From the NCBI RefSeq assembly GCF_003990645.1, contig NZ_RYZK01000001.1, forward strand, positions 310,001-374,000: a stretch of 64,000 bases of DNA, given 5' to 3'. The stretch comes from Shimia sediminis. GTDB taxonomy: Bacteria; Pseudomonadota; Alphaproteobacteria; Rhodobacterales; Rhodobacteraceae. The notes beneath the pieces are model-generated. The model made no database searches. It worked only from the letters and a program-made list of their open reading frames with translations, and was not told the DNA's origin. Both the position numbers and the translations under genes were made by a program. Positions 8,498-18,445 of the stretch are shown in pieces (the stretch's first letter is position 1; each line of letters starts with the position of its first letter).

Positions 8498-9082
8498 ATG
8501 AGATCTTCCAAATCCCGTTCGCGCAAGAACAACCGCAGTCGGCCCTCGGGCAATATCGTCAACCGTGTGTTTGACAGCTCAGGCCCCGAAGGCAAAGTGC
8601 GCGGCACCCCGCAACAGATCATTGATAAATACAACCAGCTGGCGCGCGACTCGCAATTGGGTAATGACCGGGTTGCGACCGAAAACTTCCAGCAGCACGC
8701 AGAACACTACATGCGGTTGTTGTCCGAGGCTCAGCGCGAACAGGAAGCGCGTCGCGAAGAGCAGGAACGCCAGAACCGCGAACGCCAGGCCGACCGCGAT
8801 CGCGAGCGTCAGGAACGCATGGAGCGTCAGGAGCGCGAAGCCAACGGTGCCGACGCAAAGTCCGCAGATCCATCTGAAGCGCCACAGCCTGATGTGATCG
8901 ACCCTCAGGCCGATCAGGACGCGGGTCTTGTCGAGACCCCAGAGGCCAAGGCCGAAAGCAAACCCAAGCCAGCGCGCAAACCGCGGCGCAAACCATCCAA
9001 ACCGAAACAGGACGCAAGCGTCGACGACCCAGCACCTCAGCCAGCGGCAGAGGGTGACGGTCCGGTAGAAGCCGCCGAGTAA
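8498..9082 (+). CDS. DUF4167 domain protein, coiled-coil rich
   Basis: 194 residues. The N-terminal 75 residues form the DUF4167 domain (RSSKSRSRKNNR, then NIVNRVFDSSGPEGKVRGTPQQ). A long charged heptad-like region rich in Arg, Glu and Gln follows (about 80-120), then a low-complexity Pro/Lys tail. The basic start suggests nucleic-acid binding, but the function is unknown. The prfA-prmC-DUF4167 order is, from family knowledge, common in alphaproteobacteria. The 215-base leader before it contains GTCCGG/CCGGAC dyads but no feature I can name. Confidence 0.8.
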   Translation: MRSSKSRSRKNNRSRPSGNIVNRVFDSSGPEGKVRGTPQQIIDKYNQLARDSQLGNDRVATENFQQHAEHYMRLLSEAQREQEARREEQERQNRERQADRDRERQERMERQEREANGADAKSADPSEAPQPDVIDPQADQDAGLVETPEAKAESKPKPARKPRRKPSKPKQDASVDDPAPQPAAEGDGPVEAAE

Positions 9083-9110
9083 TCTGCCCCTCAGGTTCCA
9101 GACTTCATAG

Positions 9111-9140
9111 CCCGCGACCCGCAACGGTCGCGGGTTTTTC
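9111..9140 (+). terminator. Rho-independent terminator after the DUF4167 gene
   Basis: A 9-bp perfect stem (CCCGCGACC, 6-base loop, GGTCGCGGG) is followed by TTTTTC. It closes the prfA-prmC-DUF4167 unit. Confidence 0.85.
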
Positions 9141-9267
9141 TTGTCACACAGGGCTTGACCGGTTTGACCTCGCGGGATTAGCGTCTAGCCAGCTCAAGTC
9201 GGCAGGCAGTGAGCGTAATCGGTGTGTGCCATAGCAATCCATGATCACTGGTCAAAAGGATAAAGTT

Positions 9268-10845
9268 ATGGAAACCAGAGCACTTCAAACCAAACCCCGC
9301 CGTCGCGGGCGTCGCGACACTCCACCTGTTAATACTGCACCTGATGCCTTCAACCTGGCGTCCAAGTCTTGTGACACGACCCGGTTCGGGTTCCTGTCCG
9401 ACAGCGAGATCGGCGCCATGCGGGATCGCTGTTTCGAGCTTTTGGACTCGTACGGCGTTGTCGTCATTCACCCGCAGGCGCGCGAGGCCCTGATCCGAGC
9501 GGGTGCCAAGCCTGGTCGGGATGCGGACCGCCTGCGGTTGCCACCGGAGCTGGTCAAAGAAGCCTTGGAAACAACGCCGAAGACGTTCCAGCTCTGCGGC
9601 AAGACCCCGCAATTTGATATGACGGTGCCCCGCGCAGATGGCAGTTTCATCATGCGATCGGGCACGGGGGCCCATGGCTACGTCGATCCGCGTGATGCCA
9701 GCTACCGCAACCTTGACCTGCAGGCGGTGCGTGAAATGGCGGCTGTCTGCAGTGATCTGAACCAGATCGGCTATATCGCGCATCCTTTTGTGCATGGTGT
9801 GCCAGAGGTCACCGCAGACATTCACTCGTTCGCGGAAATGACCGCGCATACGAACAAGCACTGCTGGTTGCAGCCCTATGGCAAAGAGAATGTTGAATAC
9901 GTGATGCGGATCGCGGCCATTGCTGCCGGGGGCGAAGAGGCTTTGCGCGCGCGGCCAATCACCTCGGTCATCACCTGTTCGTTCTCACCGCTGGAGTTCA
10001 AGCATATGGACAGCGAGGTGATCATTCAGGCGGGCAAATACCGCATGCCGCTACATGCCTGTTCCTTGCCTTCAGCCGGGGGCACGGCCCCGCTGACCAG
10101 CGCAGGTCTGGTTCTGATGGCAGCGGCTGAAATCCTGTCGATGGTGGTGCTGGCGCATCTTCTGGCGCCCGGCACGCCGGTGATTGCGGTGCCGCTGATG
10201 TTCACACTGGACATGCGGACCGGTTCAGCGCTGCAATCCTGTCCAGAGTCGGTGCAGTCCGCGTCGATGGCCGTGCAATTGATGAAACAGGGCTTTGGTC
10301 TTCCTACCCACACCTATGGGTCAGGTTCGGACACGCCGGATGTGGATCATCAGGCCATGGCCGAACGGGCCATGCTGACGCAGACTGTGGCCCTGTCTGG
10401 TGCGGATATTCTTGGGGGAATCGGACAGCTGGAATGCGCCACGGTTTTCAGCCCGGTTCAGGCCGTGCTGGACAACGAGGTTGGCACCATGGTGCGCAAA
10501 TTCATGCAGCCGGCAGATGTCAGCGCCGAGACGCTGAACTGGGAGGAAATTCTCAAAGTGCGGGCCGGTGGGCATTTTCTGGACAGTGCACATACTTTGG
10601 CGCTGTGTCGGGAGCAGTTCCAACCGGATGTCTTCTTGCGCGAGGGCCGCGATGACTATGAAAAGTCGGGACGGCGGACAGCGTTCGAAGCCGCACGGGA
10701 CAAGGCCCTGGTCTCAATCAAGGCGGCCCCGGAGGGGGGCGTTCTGAGTGCGGATCAGCGCCGCGAGATCGCCGACGTAGTTGCGGCAGGTGACCGGCAT
10801 ATCGTCGAAGACGTGCGAACCGGCGCCGCAACTCAAGTGATCTAG
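9268..10845 (+). CDS. Trimethylamine methyltransferase (MttB) family protein, non-pyrrolysine
   Basis: 525 residues from the ATG at 9268 (AAAGGA 7 bases upstream); an in-frame ATG at 9241 lacks a ribosome site. After a basic Arg-rich N-terminus the protein follows the MttB barrel fold, for example FIMRSGTGAHGYVDPRD and the later GIGQLECATVFSPVQAVLDNEV. There is no internal TAG, so it cannot use pyrrolysine and belongs to the non-Pyl branch that includes glycine betaine methyltransferases. Such enzymes pass a methyl group from a quaternary amine to a corrinoid protein. No corrinoid protein gene is adjacent. The substrate is unknown. Confidence 0.85.
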   Translation: METRALQTKPRRRGRRDTPPVNTAPDAFNLASKSCDTTRFGFLSDSEIGAMRDRCFELLDSYGVVVIHPQAREALIRAGAKPGRDADRLRLPPELVKEALETTPKTFQLCGKTPQFDMTVPRADGSFIMRSGTGAHGYVDPRDASYRNLDLQAVREMAAVCSDLNQIGYIAHPFVHGVPEVTADIHSFAEMTAHTNKHCWLQPYGKENVEYVMRIAAIAAGGEEALRARPITSVITCSFSPLEFKHMDSEVIIQAGKYRMPLHACSLPSAGGTAPLTSAGLVLMAAAEILSMVVLAHLLAPGTPVIAVPLMFTLDMRTGSALQSCPESVQSASMAVQLMKQGFGLPTHTYGSGSDTPDVDHQAMAERAMLTQTVALSGADILGGIGQLECATVFSPVQAVLDNEVGTMVRKFMQPADVSAETLNWEEILKVRAGGHFLDSAHTLALCREQFQPDVFLREGRDDYEKSGRRTAFEAARDKALVSIKAAPEGGVLSADQRREIADVVAAGDRHIVEDVRTGAATQVI

Positions 10846-10848
10846 GGC

Positions 10849-11688
10849 TTAGCGGGCCACCTCACGGGCCAGCGCGCAGAACTGTTCAAGAGACACTTGT
10901 TCTGCGCGTTCCGTGGGCTGGATACCGGCGGCCAACAGGCGATCTTCGATGTCCGGAGCAAGCCCTTTGAGCGCGGCGCGCAGCATCTTGCGACGCTGGT
11001 TGAAGGCTTTGGCGACCACATGGCTCAGGACGCCGGGATCGGCCGGGTAGCGCGGCTCGGGCAGGGCGGTGAGGTGCACCACGGCGCTGGACACTTTGGG
11101 CGGTGGGGTAAAGGCACCCGGAGGCAGATGCATGACAATCTTGGCCTCGGCCCGCCATTGCGCGAGAATGGCGAGGCGACCATAGGTTTTCGACCCCGGT
11201 TTGGCCACGATACGCTCGGCGACTTCTTTCTGGAACATCAAGGTGAGACTCTGCCAGAAAGGTGGCCAGTCCTTTGGGGTCAGCCAGCGCACCAAAAGCT
11301 CAGTGCCGACATTGTACGGCAGGTTGGCCGCGACGCGGATGGGCGGGGTCAGATGGGCCAGCGGGTCAATCTCCAAGGCGTCCCCGTTGATGACCTCGAG
11401 GCGACCGTCATACGCGGCACTGATCTCGGCCAAGGCAGGCATACATCGCGTGTCTTTTTCTATCGCCAGCACCTTGCGGGCACCTTCGGATAAAAGCCCG
11501 CGGGTCAGGCCGCCGGGGCCGGGGCCGATTTCCAAGACGTCACATTCCGACAGGTCTCCGGCCTGACGCGCGATCTTGGCGGTGAGGTTCAGGTCCAGCA
11601 GAAAGTTCTGCCCCAGTGACTTGCGCGCGGACAGCCCGTGATCAGAAATCACCTGTCTGAGGGGCGGAAGGCTGTCAATCGCACTCAT
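10849..11688 (-). CDS. rsmA: 16S rRNA (adenine(1518)-N(6)/adenine(1519)-N(6))-dimethyltransferase
   Basis: 279 residues. KsgA/RsmA motifs are in order: [10 protein letters not shown], the SAM loop [18 protein letters not shown] and the catalytic [11 protein letters not shown]. The C-terminal helical domain ([14 protein letters not shown]) binds the small subunit. It dimethylates two adjacent adenines near the 3' end of 16S rRNA. It is the last gene of the lptF-to-rsmA minus-strand run, starting 22 bases after pdxA, a linkage (surA-pdxA-ksgA) familiar from enterobacteria. Confidence 0.96.
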   Translation of the reverse strand: MSAIDSLPPLRQVISDHGLSARKSLGQNFLLDLNLTAKIARQAGDLSECDVLEIGPGPGGLTRGLLSEGARKVLAIEKDTRCMPALAEISAAYDGRLEVINGDALEIDPLAHLTPPIRVAANLPYNVGTELLVRWLTPKDWPPFWQSLTLMFQKEVAERIVAKPGSKTYGRLAILAQWRAEAKIVMHLPPGAFTPPPKVSSAVVHLTALPEPRYPADPGVLSHVVAKAFNQRRKMLRAALKGLAPDIEDRLLAAGIQPTERAEQVSLEQFCALAREVAR

Positions 11689-11710
11689 GGCTTCATCTTT
11701 TCGAAAATAC

Positions 11711-12688
11711 TCAAATGCCTGACCTCGCAGCCGCCATGCGGTCCGCCATTTTCAACGCTTCGATCAGACTGGACGGATTGGCGATCCCTTGGCCTGCGAT
11801 ATCAAAAGCGGTGCCATGATCCGGGGAGGTGCGAATGAACGGCAGGCCCAGTGTCACGTTCACGCCGCGGTCAAAGTCCAGCGTCTTGATCGGGATCAGC
11901 GCCTGGTCGTGGTACATGGCGATGGCAGCGTCATACCGCGCACGCGCAGCGGCGTGAAACATGGTGTCGGCGGGCAGGGGGCCGATCAGATCATGGCCTT
12001 CGTCTTGCATCTTGGCGACAAGCGCTGTCATCCAGTCGCGTTCTTCACGCCCCATGGCGCCGCCTTCTCCGGCGTGTGGATTGAGACCGGCAATGGCGAT
12101 ACGTGGCTCTGAAATTCCAAACTGGGTTCTCAGGCCATTGGCAGTGATCTCAATCGTTTCACGCAACAGATCCGGTGTGAGCGCGCTTGGCACGTCGCTC
12201 AGAGCGATGTGGATGGTGGCTGGCACCACCCGCAGCTGGTCGCTGGCGAGCATCATGACAACGCGGTCCGTACCTGCGAGATGAGCGAGGTATTCGGTGT
12301 GTCCCGGAAAAGGAAAATCGGCACCGTCCTTCAGCGCTTTCTTGTGGATTGGGGCCGTGCAAAGTGCGGAAGCCCGCCCCTTGAGGCACAGGTCTGTCCC
12401 ATGAGCGATGGCCTGCATAACACCGATGGCATTGGCGGGGTCGGCCTGGCCTGGCCTGGCCTTGCCTGCAAAATCCAATGGCAGGACCGGCATCGCGTCA
12501 TGCATCTTTGCTGTCGCCTCAGCGGGGTCAGTGATTGCAACCGCAGGCACCCTGCCGGGCAGATGACCCGGATCGCCGATCCAGAAAAAAGTCAATTCTT
12601 CTCGCAGGTTTTCCCACGCCATTTCAGCCAATTCGGGACCGACGCCGGCCGGTTCTCCGCAGCTCAGGGCGATAGGCAGGTGAGTCAT
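11711..12688 (-). CDS. pdxA: 4-hydroxythreonine-4-phosphate dehydrogenase
   Basis: 325 residues from the ATG at 12688, which overlaps the surA stop as ATGA; upstream codons of the open frame are not used. PdxA features are seen: [11 protein letters not shown] at the N-terminus, [35 protein letters not shown] with the metal-binding histidine, and [11 protein letters not shown]. The enzyme makes the aminoketone precursor of pyridoxine 5'-phosphate, so it belongs to vitamin B6 synthesis although it sits among envelope genes. Confidence 0.95.
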   Translation of the reverse strand: MTHLPIALSCGEPAGVGPELAEMAWENLREELTFFWIGDPGHLPGRVPAVAITDPAEATAKMHDAMPVLPLDFAGKARPGQADPANAIGVMQAIAHGTDLCLKGRASALCTAPIHKKALKDGADFPFPGHTEYLAHLAGTDRVVMMLASDQLRVVPATIHIALSDVPSALTPDLLRETIEITANGLRTQFGISEPRIAIAGLNPHAGEGGAMGREERDWMTALVAKMQDEGHDLIGPLPADTMFHAAARARYDAAIAMYHDQALIPIKTLDFDRGVNVTLGLPFIRTSPDHGTAFDIAGQGIANPSSLIEALKMADRMAAARSGI

Positions 12689-13917
12689 TTCTCGATGATC
12701 ACGGCGTCGGCTTTGAGCTGAGCGAGATATCCACGCGCAAAAGACAACAGACGCTGATTGCGCAAGGCCGCGGCCACCTGTTCGCGCGAGACTTCTTCGC
12801 TGAGTTCGGCCGTGCGTCCGCAAAGCATGACCATCAAGAGCTGTTTTTGGCCGCTGGTGGTTGTCTGGGTCAGCAAGGTCGACACTTCGTTGTCGTCGAG
12901 TTTGGCAAGCTCGAGTGCAATGTCACGTTGGATTTTACCTGGGGCCACGGATTCGCGGGTCAGGTATTCTTTCGGATATTCGCGAGCCTCGCCAAAGAGG
13001 TCATCACACGTGTCAATGCGACCGGCAATGCCGCGCGCAAGGGCGACGTTTTCTTCGGTCCGACCGCCGGGCAGGCGGAAGACCGCATAGTCAATCGCCG
13101 AATAGGAGGGCGAAGGAACCGAAGCTTCGGCCTTGCCACGCATCATGAAGAGTGCGACGGCATTCGGCAGTTGGATCGGAGCCGTAATCTCATTCGGGCC
13201 CAGCGCCATGATCGCCGGGCGTATTTCAGCGGGCAGTTTGGTGATCGAAAGCCAATCCAGCTTGCCACCGTTCTCTTTTGTTGCAGACTGCGAAAACTGC
13301 TGCGCAGCGATCTCAAAATCTGTGGGGGACGTGATGTTGGCCATCTGATTGGCGATCCCCATCACCTGGGCCATGGTCTCGGGGGTGGTCGCCATGACGA
13401 TTTCCGAGAGCAGCACGTTCATACCACCAGCACCCGAGTTCGACGCGATGGCACGGTCAATTTCAGCTTCGGAGACTTGTACGTTGCGGCCATAGCGCGT
13501 TTGGATCAATCCACGCCAGGCAATACCGGAATAGATAAAGTCGCGCAGCGTTTCTTCTGATACGCCTTCCAGTTCCAATGCCTTGACGAGATCCTCTGCG
13601 TCCATGCCGACACGTTTCCCGAAGTTGGAAATGCCCGCCAGAACGCCCTCTTCGCTGGGTGCAATGCCAAACTGCTCTGCCTCGGCCACTTGCAGTCGCT
13701 CGTTGATCAGGGCGTCTTTCGCTTCCTTACGCACATCGCCAGTGGAGTTCATCAGCGTCATCAGGAGCGCACGCTGTTCGATCTCGTAATAGGTGATGAC
13801 CTGATCATTCACCAGAACGGCTGGAGAAAACGCACTTTGCGCTGTGGCATTACCTGCCAGTCCCAGGGCGATGCATCCTGCACTGCACAGTTGGGCGAAA
13901 AAGGTCTTGGCGGTCAT
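12685..13917 (-). CDS. surA: SurA-type periplasmic peptidyl-prolyl isomerase / chaperone
   Basis: 410 residues from the ATG at 13917; an in-frame ATG at 13950 would overlap the lptD stop and is an alternative. A signal peptide (AKTFFAQLCSAGCIALGLAG, cut near NATAQS) leads to a SurA N-terminal domain (VLVNDQVITYYEIEQRALLM) and one parvulin-like segment (QQFSQSATKENGGKLDWLSI, then LGPNEITAPIQLPN). It escorts outer-membrane proteins such as LptD across the periplasm. It is placed directly after lptD and overlaps pdxA by four bases. Confidence 0.88.
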   Translation of the reverse strand: MTAKTFFAQLCSAGCIALGLAGNATAQSAFSPAVLVNDQVITYYEIEQRALLMTLMNSTGDVRKEAKDALINERLQVAEAEQFGIAPSEEGVLAGISNFGKRVGMDAEDLVKALELEGVSEETLRDFIYSGIAWRGLIQTRYGRNVQVSEAEIDRAIASNSGAGGMNVLLSEIVMATTPETMAQVMGIANQMANITSPTDFEIAAQQFSQSATKENGGKLDWLSITKLPAEIRPAIMALGPNEITAPIQLPNAVALFMMRGKAEASVPSPSYSAIDYAVFRLPGGRTEENVALARGIAGRIDTCDDLFGEAREYPKEYLTRESVAPGKIQRDIALELAKLDDNEVSTLLTQTTTSGQKQLLMVMLCGRTAELSEEVSREQVAAALRNQRLLSFARGYLAQLKADAVIIEK

Positions 13918-13940
13918 TGCTGCTCTTGTTCCTGCACTGT

Positions 13941-16115
13941 TTATCCGCATGAGCGGTGATAGCTCTTATCCGTGGACTTAACACTAAAGCCCAACAGGGC
14001 CACTGTCAGCCCGATATTCGTCCGGGGATCGCTGTTGGTGGTGTTGATGAAACTGCGTGAGAGGGAAAGTCCCACTTTTACGCATTCATTGCGGTATTCG
14101 ATGCCGAAACCCGCCTCGGCGGATTGTCCGGCGTGCACGTCATAGCGCCAGTCGGCAAGCGCGGTCCAGTGACGGTTCATGCGATAGCGTGTGTCGATGA
14201 CCCATTCTGACAAATTGTCCGTGCGGTTTTCCTGCGGATCGGCGCGCAGCCAAAAAAAGCTGGCATCGAGGAAGACCTTATCGTTGGACCAGGTTGCCCG
14301 GGCCGAAGCCTTGTCAAATTCACCGTTTGTGTCCACCAGACCGCGCGCCATGAAACTCAGACCGTTGTCGTTACTGATCTGACCCGCCATCAAAAAGTCC
14401 GACGGTGAGTCCTGAAGCCCTGAACTGCGGCTAAAGTCTGGATGGGGGTCCTCTTGGAAAACCTGGCCAAAGGACAGATGTGTGTTCCAACCATTGGGGT
14501 TGAAACGCGCCCAGTTTACACCCAGCGCTGCTGCCAGGCCACGTTCACGCCGATCACTGGAGGGAAAGCGAGAGAGTGCCAGAAGGTTGCCTTCGTCAAA
14601 TTCGACCCGTGTACTTTCGTCATTGGCATTTTCCAGGGTGTCGCCGCCGCTCCAGCTGATCTGCGCCAAGGGTTCCAGAGTTTGCGTGCTGCCATCAGCG
14701 GCGATTTTGGTCATCGGATAACTTAGGTGCGCAGCGACCACGGGCGTGACCTGGGCTTCGGTGCCTTGATAGACAGCGTCCTGACTGGTGTGGAACCCAT
14801 CAAACGCCACTTCAGATGTGACCCCGGTGCGCAGGCCGTTTTGCAGAGTCCAATTGCGGCGCCACCATAGGGCCGCAGTGGCACGCGTCACGTCGCGGCC
14901 GTCGGCATCCGTATCGTTGTCCGGGCCATCGACATCCGAGCTCGAGTCACGCCAATGGCTGTGCAGTTGCAGTTTCAGGCGCGCTTCGCCTCCGATTGCG
15001 GTTGGGAAATACCGCCGCTCGGTTTCGGCCAGCGCGACGAGCGTGGGCAAGGTGCTGTCGTCGTCGTTCGTGCGCAAAGACTTGTAATGTAGAAGCGCAA
15101 AGCGTGTGTTCTCATCACGGCGTGTGCGGCGCAGCGTAATGTCGCTGTTCAGGCGATCTTCATCGGAATAATCGTAATCCAGAAGGTAGGAGTCATCAGA
15201 CACCATTTTGACATCAAAGCTAAGCTTGTAGTCCCGCTCCATGTCAAAGGCGCCTTCTCCGAAGAGATAGTAACGTGGCTGATCAGGGTAGATCGTGTCA
15301 TCAGATACCGCACCTGACCACGTCATGCGCCCGTCCCGAAAGGCCTGGCGGTAGCGCAGTTCCAGTGTGTTACTGTTTTGCGAGATGAATGGTTTGATCA
15401 AGAGGTCGCGGTGGGGCCCAAGCGTCTGGAAGTAGGGGATCTTGATGCCAAACCCGAGTTCCGAGTTTTGGTGAATTTCAGGGATGAGAAAACCGCTGGT
15501 CCGGCGCAGCGTGGGATCAGGCATCCGCATCTGCGGAAAATAGAAAACCGGCACATCGAGAACGCGGAACTGTGTATTCTCAAAATAAAGCTGTCGTTCT
15601 TGTTGGTCGTGAATCACGCGTTCGGCACGCATCTCCCAAAGCGGGGCTTTGCCGTCATCGCAGACTTTGCATGAAGTGACTGTGGTTTTTTCGAGTACGT
15701 TGTAACGTCCTTCAACCCGGCGCATATGGCTTGATGCCAATTGGACCTGATCGGCCAGCACCACACGTGCACTGTGAAGTATCGCGTTGCGAAACTCGGG
15801 GTCCAGTTCGGCATAGGTGGCAACGAGGCGCATGTCGGGGCCATTTTGGATGTGGATAGGGCCTGTGACGGTCACCAGATTCGAGTTACCATTGTACTGA
15901 ATGCGATTGGCCCGCAGCCGTACATTGCCCTGGACGGCTTCGACACGCCCTTCGGCAATCAGGACGTCATCACCATTGAGGTAAACCCGGTCAGCAATCA
16001 GAACCACGTTCTCAGAAGGTGGTGCTTCGGGCAGGGGTAGCAACTGCGCGAGTCCGGGAGTGGCCAGCCAGAGGGCCAGCACAACAAGACACATCTTGCG
16101 AAGGGCAGCGTTCAT
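13941..16115 (-). CDS. lptD: LPS assembly outer-membrane protein LptD
   Basis: 724 residues from the ATG at 16115 (GGAGG 4 bases upstream), overlapping the lptG stop as ATGA. A signal peptide (NAALRKMCLVVLALWLATPGLAQ) is followed by an OstA jellyroll (NVVLIADRVYLNGDDVLIAEGRVEA onward) and a large beta-barrel domain. LptD forms the outer-membrane channel that inserts LPS. Two cysteines near residue 170 (TSCKVC) and one near the C-terminus could form the disulfides known from the family. Gene order lptF-lptG-lptD-surA groups the transport bridge and its chaperone. Confidence 0.95.
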   Translation of the reverse strand: MNAALRKMCLVVLALWLATPGLAQLLPLPEAPPSENVVLIADRVYLNGDDVLIAEGRVEAVQGNVRLRANRIQYNGNSNLVTVTGPIHIQNGPDMRLVATYAELDPEFRNAILHSARVVLADQVQLASSHMRRVEGRYNVLEKTTVTSCKVCDDGKAPLWEMRAERVIHDQQERQLYFENTQFRVLDVPVFYFPQMRMPDPTLRRTSGFLIPEIHQNSELGFGIKIPYFQTLGPHRDLLIKPFISQNSNTLELRYRQAFRDGRMTWSGAVSDDTIYPDQPRYYLFGEGAFDMERDYKLSFDVKMVSDDSYLLDYDYSDEDRLNSDITLRRTRRDENTRFALLHYKSLRTNDDDSTLPTLVALAETERRYFPTAIGGEARLKLQLHSHWRDSSSDVDGPDNDTDADGRDVTRATAALWWRRNWTLQNGLRTGVTSEVAFDGFHTSQDAVYQGTEAQVTPVVAAHLSYPMTKIAADGSTQTLEPLAQISWSGGDTLENANDESTRVEFDEGNLLALSRFPSSDRRERGLAAALGVNWARFNPNGWNTHLSFGQVFQEDPHPDFSRSSGLQDSPSDFLMAGQISNDNGLSFMARGLVDTNGEFDKASARATWSNDKVFLDASFFWLRADPQENRTDNLSEWVIDTRYRMNRHWTALADWRYDVHAGQSAEAGFGIEYRNECVKVGLSLSRSFINTTNSDPRTNIGLTVALLGFSVKSTDKSYHRSCG

Positions 16116-17209
16116 CCGTCCTCCATATGCAACAAAAGGCCCAGTGCCAACATGACACTTGCTATCGGTGGCGCCCAAGCAGCCAGAGCCACTGGAATTT
16201 GACCATTTTCCCCCAGAATCTGAGCGAAATTCCGAATGTAATAGAGCGCAAAACCTGTAAGCACGGCACCAAGCACCGCGATACCGGTTCGCCCGAATCT
16301 GGTGTGACGCATCGTAAAGGCTGAGGCGACCAGAACCATGGCACACAGGAACAAGGGCGAAGCGATCTCCATCATCAGCCAGACTTTATGACGGCGTGAG
16401 GAGAACCCTGCCTCTTCCAGTTCCGAAATGAACACCGGCAAATCCCAGACTGACACTACCGAGGGCTTGCCAAAACTGTCGCGAATACGCTCGTGCGTGA
16501 GGGTTGACTCAAATCTAAAAATGTCGTGCTGCTTGGCGAGCTCTTCGGGGTTGGTGCCGGGCCTCAAGGGCCATTCAGAGGCATTCCGCAACTCCCAGGC
16601 CCCGTCGACAAGTCTGGCGCTATCGGCTTCGATACGCACCCGAGGACCTCCGCCAGGCTCATAGGCCACGATACTGACATCATGAAAAACAGTGGCGTCG
16701 CGATTGGTAGAAGACGCGTGAATGACGGCTTGTCCGGCTTCCCCACCCTGACGCAGCCAAAGCCCTTCCGAACTGATCGACAGCGTGCTGCTGCCGCCTG
16801 AGCGCAGTTTGTCAGAGAGTGTGTCATAGTGCTCGGACGTCACGGCCACGATGGGATTGATCGTGGTCACTCCAAGGACACCAATCAATAAGGCAACCAG
16901 CACCGGCGACAGCAGAGACAAGAGCGCTGAGCGCCCGGCACTGCGCACCACAACAAGCTCACTGGAACGCGCGAGGCTTAGAAACAGGGCGATGGTGGAT
17001 AGGATCACAACCAGCGGCAGAATCTGATAAAGACCTTCGGGCGCCGTCAGCAGGGTCAAGTAGAGAACTTTTGAAAAGCCGATTTCTTCCACGTCAAAGC
17101 GCCTGAGCTTTTCAATCAGGTCTACCATCATGAGAAGTGCCAGAAAAACCGCCTGCAGGCCCAGGAAGATCATCAGAAATCTACGCGCGAAATAAAAGTG
17201 GATGATCAT
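16112..17209 (-). CDS. lptG: LPS export ABC transporter permease LptG
   Basis: 365 residues from the ATG at 17209, overlapping the lptF stop as ATGA. It has the LptF/LptG fold: a first transmembrane group (IHFYFARRFLMIFLGLQAVFLALLMMVD and two more), a central periplasmic jellyroll (about 130-260), and three C-terminal segments. With LptF and LptB it extracts LPS from the inner membrane. Assigned as LptG from its position after LptF and the IIHFYFARRF start. Confidence 0.93.
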   Translation of the reverse strand: MIIHFYFARRFLMIFLGLQAVFLALLMMVDLIEKLRRFDVEEIGFSKVLYLTLLTAPEGLYQILPLVVILSTIALFLSLARSSELVVVRSAGRSALLSLLSPVLVALLIGVLGVTTINPIVAVTSEHYDTLSDKLRSGGSSTLSISSEGLWLRQGGEAGQAVIHASSTNRDATVFHDVSIVAYEPGGGPRVRIEADSARLVDGAWELRNASEWPLRPGTNPEELAKQHDIFRFESTLTHERIRDSFGKPSVVSVWDLPVFISELEEAGFSSRRHKVWLMMEIASPLFLCAMVLVASAFTMRHTRFGRTGIAVLGAVLTGFALYYIRNFAQILGENGQIPVALAAWAPPIASVMLALGLLLHMEDG

Positions 17210-18324
17210 GCTTTCACCTCGCGGCGAAATCGGATCGGATTGCTGGCAAGCCAAAGCAATCCGCCAGAAACAAGAAAGCCAAGTGCAGAAGGCAGATAGA
17301 TCAACGGCCAAAGATCGCCGTTGGCACGGACAGGATCTAGTGTAGCAGAGTGCACCATCTCAACCACCACCAACAGAACAAAGGCAATCAGGATCTGCCG
17401 CCAGACACCGAAGCGGCTGAAGCCCCCCAAAAGTAGGGTGGAAAAGCCGATCAGCGCCGCTGAAACCACCATCAGAGGACGGTTGAAGCGGCCGTGCGCT
17501 TCTTCCAAGACCTCTCCGATCTCAGTGCCGGTCTCAGAAGCGATGGCGGCTGGATCACGAAGCAACTCGGGGGTGCTGATGAACTCGATGGACCTGGCGC
17601 GGGTTTCCGGACGTTTGACAAGAGCGCTGATGTCATAGGTAAAATCTGAGAAGTTCGTGGTAAAAAGTCGGCCTTCGATGTTGTTGTGGATTTGCGATAA
17701 TCCGTCCACCATAACCATTTTGGGGCCGCTTTCGGTGTTGAGCAGGTAGGACTCAGCCGCCGTATAGGTGGTTATTTCTTTGGGGTTGCGACGGTCCGTA
17801 AGGAACACATCCTTGAGGACACCATCAGGAGTTATCTCGCGAATGTAAAACGTCATGCCTGCCGCAGGGTGCAGGAAGGTGCCCTCGGTCAAAAGCCGGG
17901 CTGTAACGTTTTCGGTTACATCCTTTTGTCGGTTTTTCAGCCGCTCACTGCTGGTTGGCACCAAAGCGTGCGATAAGACGGCCATCATCAGCATGACGAT
18001 GATGCCAAAAAACAAAACGGGCCGCGCCATTCGCCAGGGACTAAAGCCTGTGGATTGCATGACCGTCAGCTCACTCTCGCTGCTCAGTCGGTTGGTCACG
18101 TAGACTGAGGCTGCAAAGACGGACATCGGGATCACAAGCCAGATCACTTTGGGCAGACTAAGGGCGGAAAACTCGAGGAACACCATTGCCGTCTGGCCAT
18201 TGGCAATAAGCATATCGAACAACTTTACGGCCCGGTTCACCCAATAGACGGCGACCAGAACAAGCGCAAAGAAGCTGAATAGAATCAACAATTGCGACAG
18301 CATGTATCTGTCGAATCTGCTCAC
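17206..18324 (-). CDS. lptF: LPS export ABC transporter permease LptF
   Basis: 372 residues from a GTG at 18324 giving VSRFDRYMLSQL, the typical LptF beginning; GGGGGA lies about 10 bases upstream. The ATG at 18303 (MLSQL) would cut the conserved start. Six hydrophobic segments flank a periplasmic jellyroll. It pairs with LptG. It is divergent from pepA with about 120 bases between starts, so the operon promoter lies at 18325-18445. Confidence 0.92.
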   Translation of the reverse strand: MSRFDRYMLSQLLILFSFFALVLVAVYWVNRAVKLFDMLIANGQTAMVFLEFSALSLPKVIWLVIPMSVFAASVYVTNRLSSESELTVMQSTGFSPWRMARPVLFFGIIVMLMMAVLSHALVPTSSERLKNRQKDVTENVTARLLTEGTFLHPAAGMTFYIREITPDGVLKDVFLTDRRNPKEITTYTAAESYLLNTESGPKMVMVDGLSQIHNNIEGRLFTTNFSDFTYDISALVKRPETRARSIEFISTPELLRDPAAIASETGTEIGEVLEEAHGRFNRPLMVVSAALIGFSTLLLGGFSRFGVWRQILIAFVLLVVVEMVHSATLDPVRANGDLWPLIYLPSALGFLVSGGLLWLASNPIRFRREVKA

Positions 18325-18445
18325 GGCGCAAGAATCCCCCAAGTGCCTTTTTTCAGGGGACAATAATGGAATTGAGAAGTCACGGAAACTGCTATCTGGC
18401 AAATGTTGTGTGTGCAGGGTAGGAATCACTCAACAATTGGGGAGT

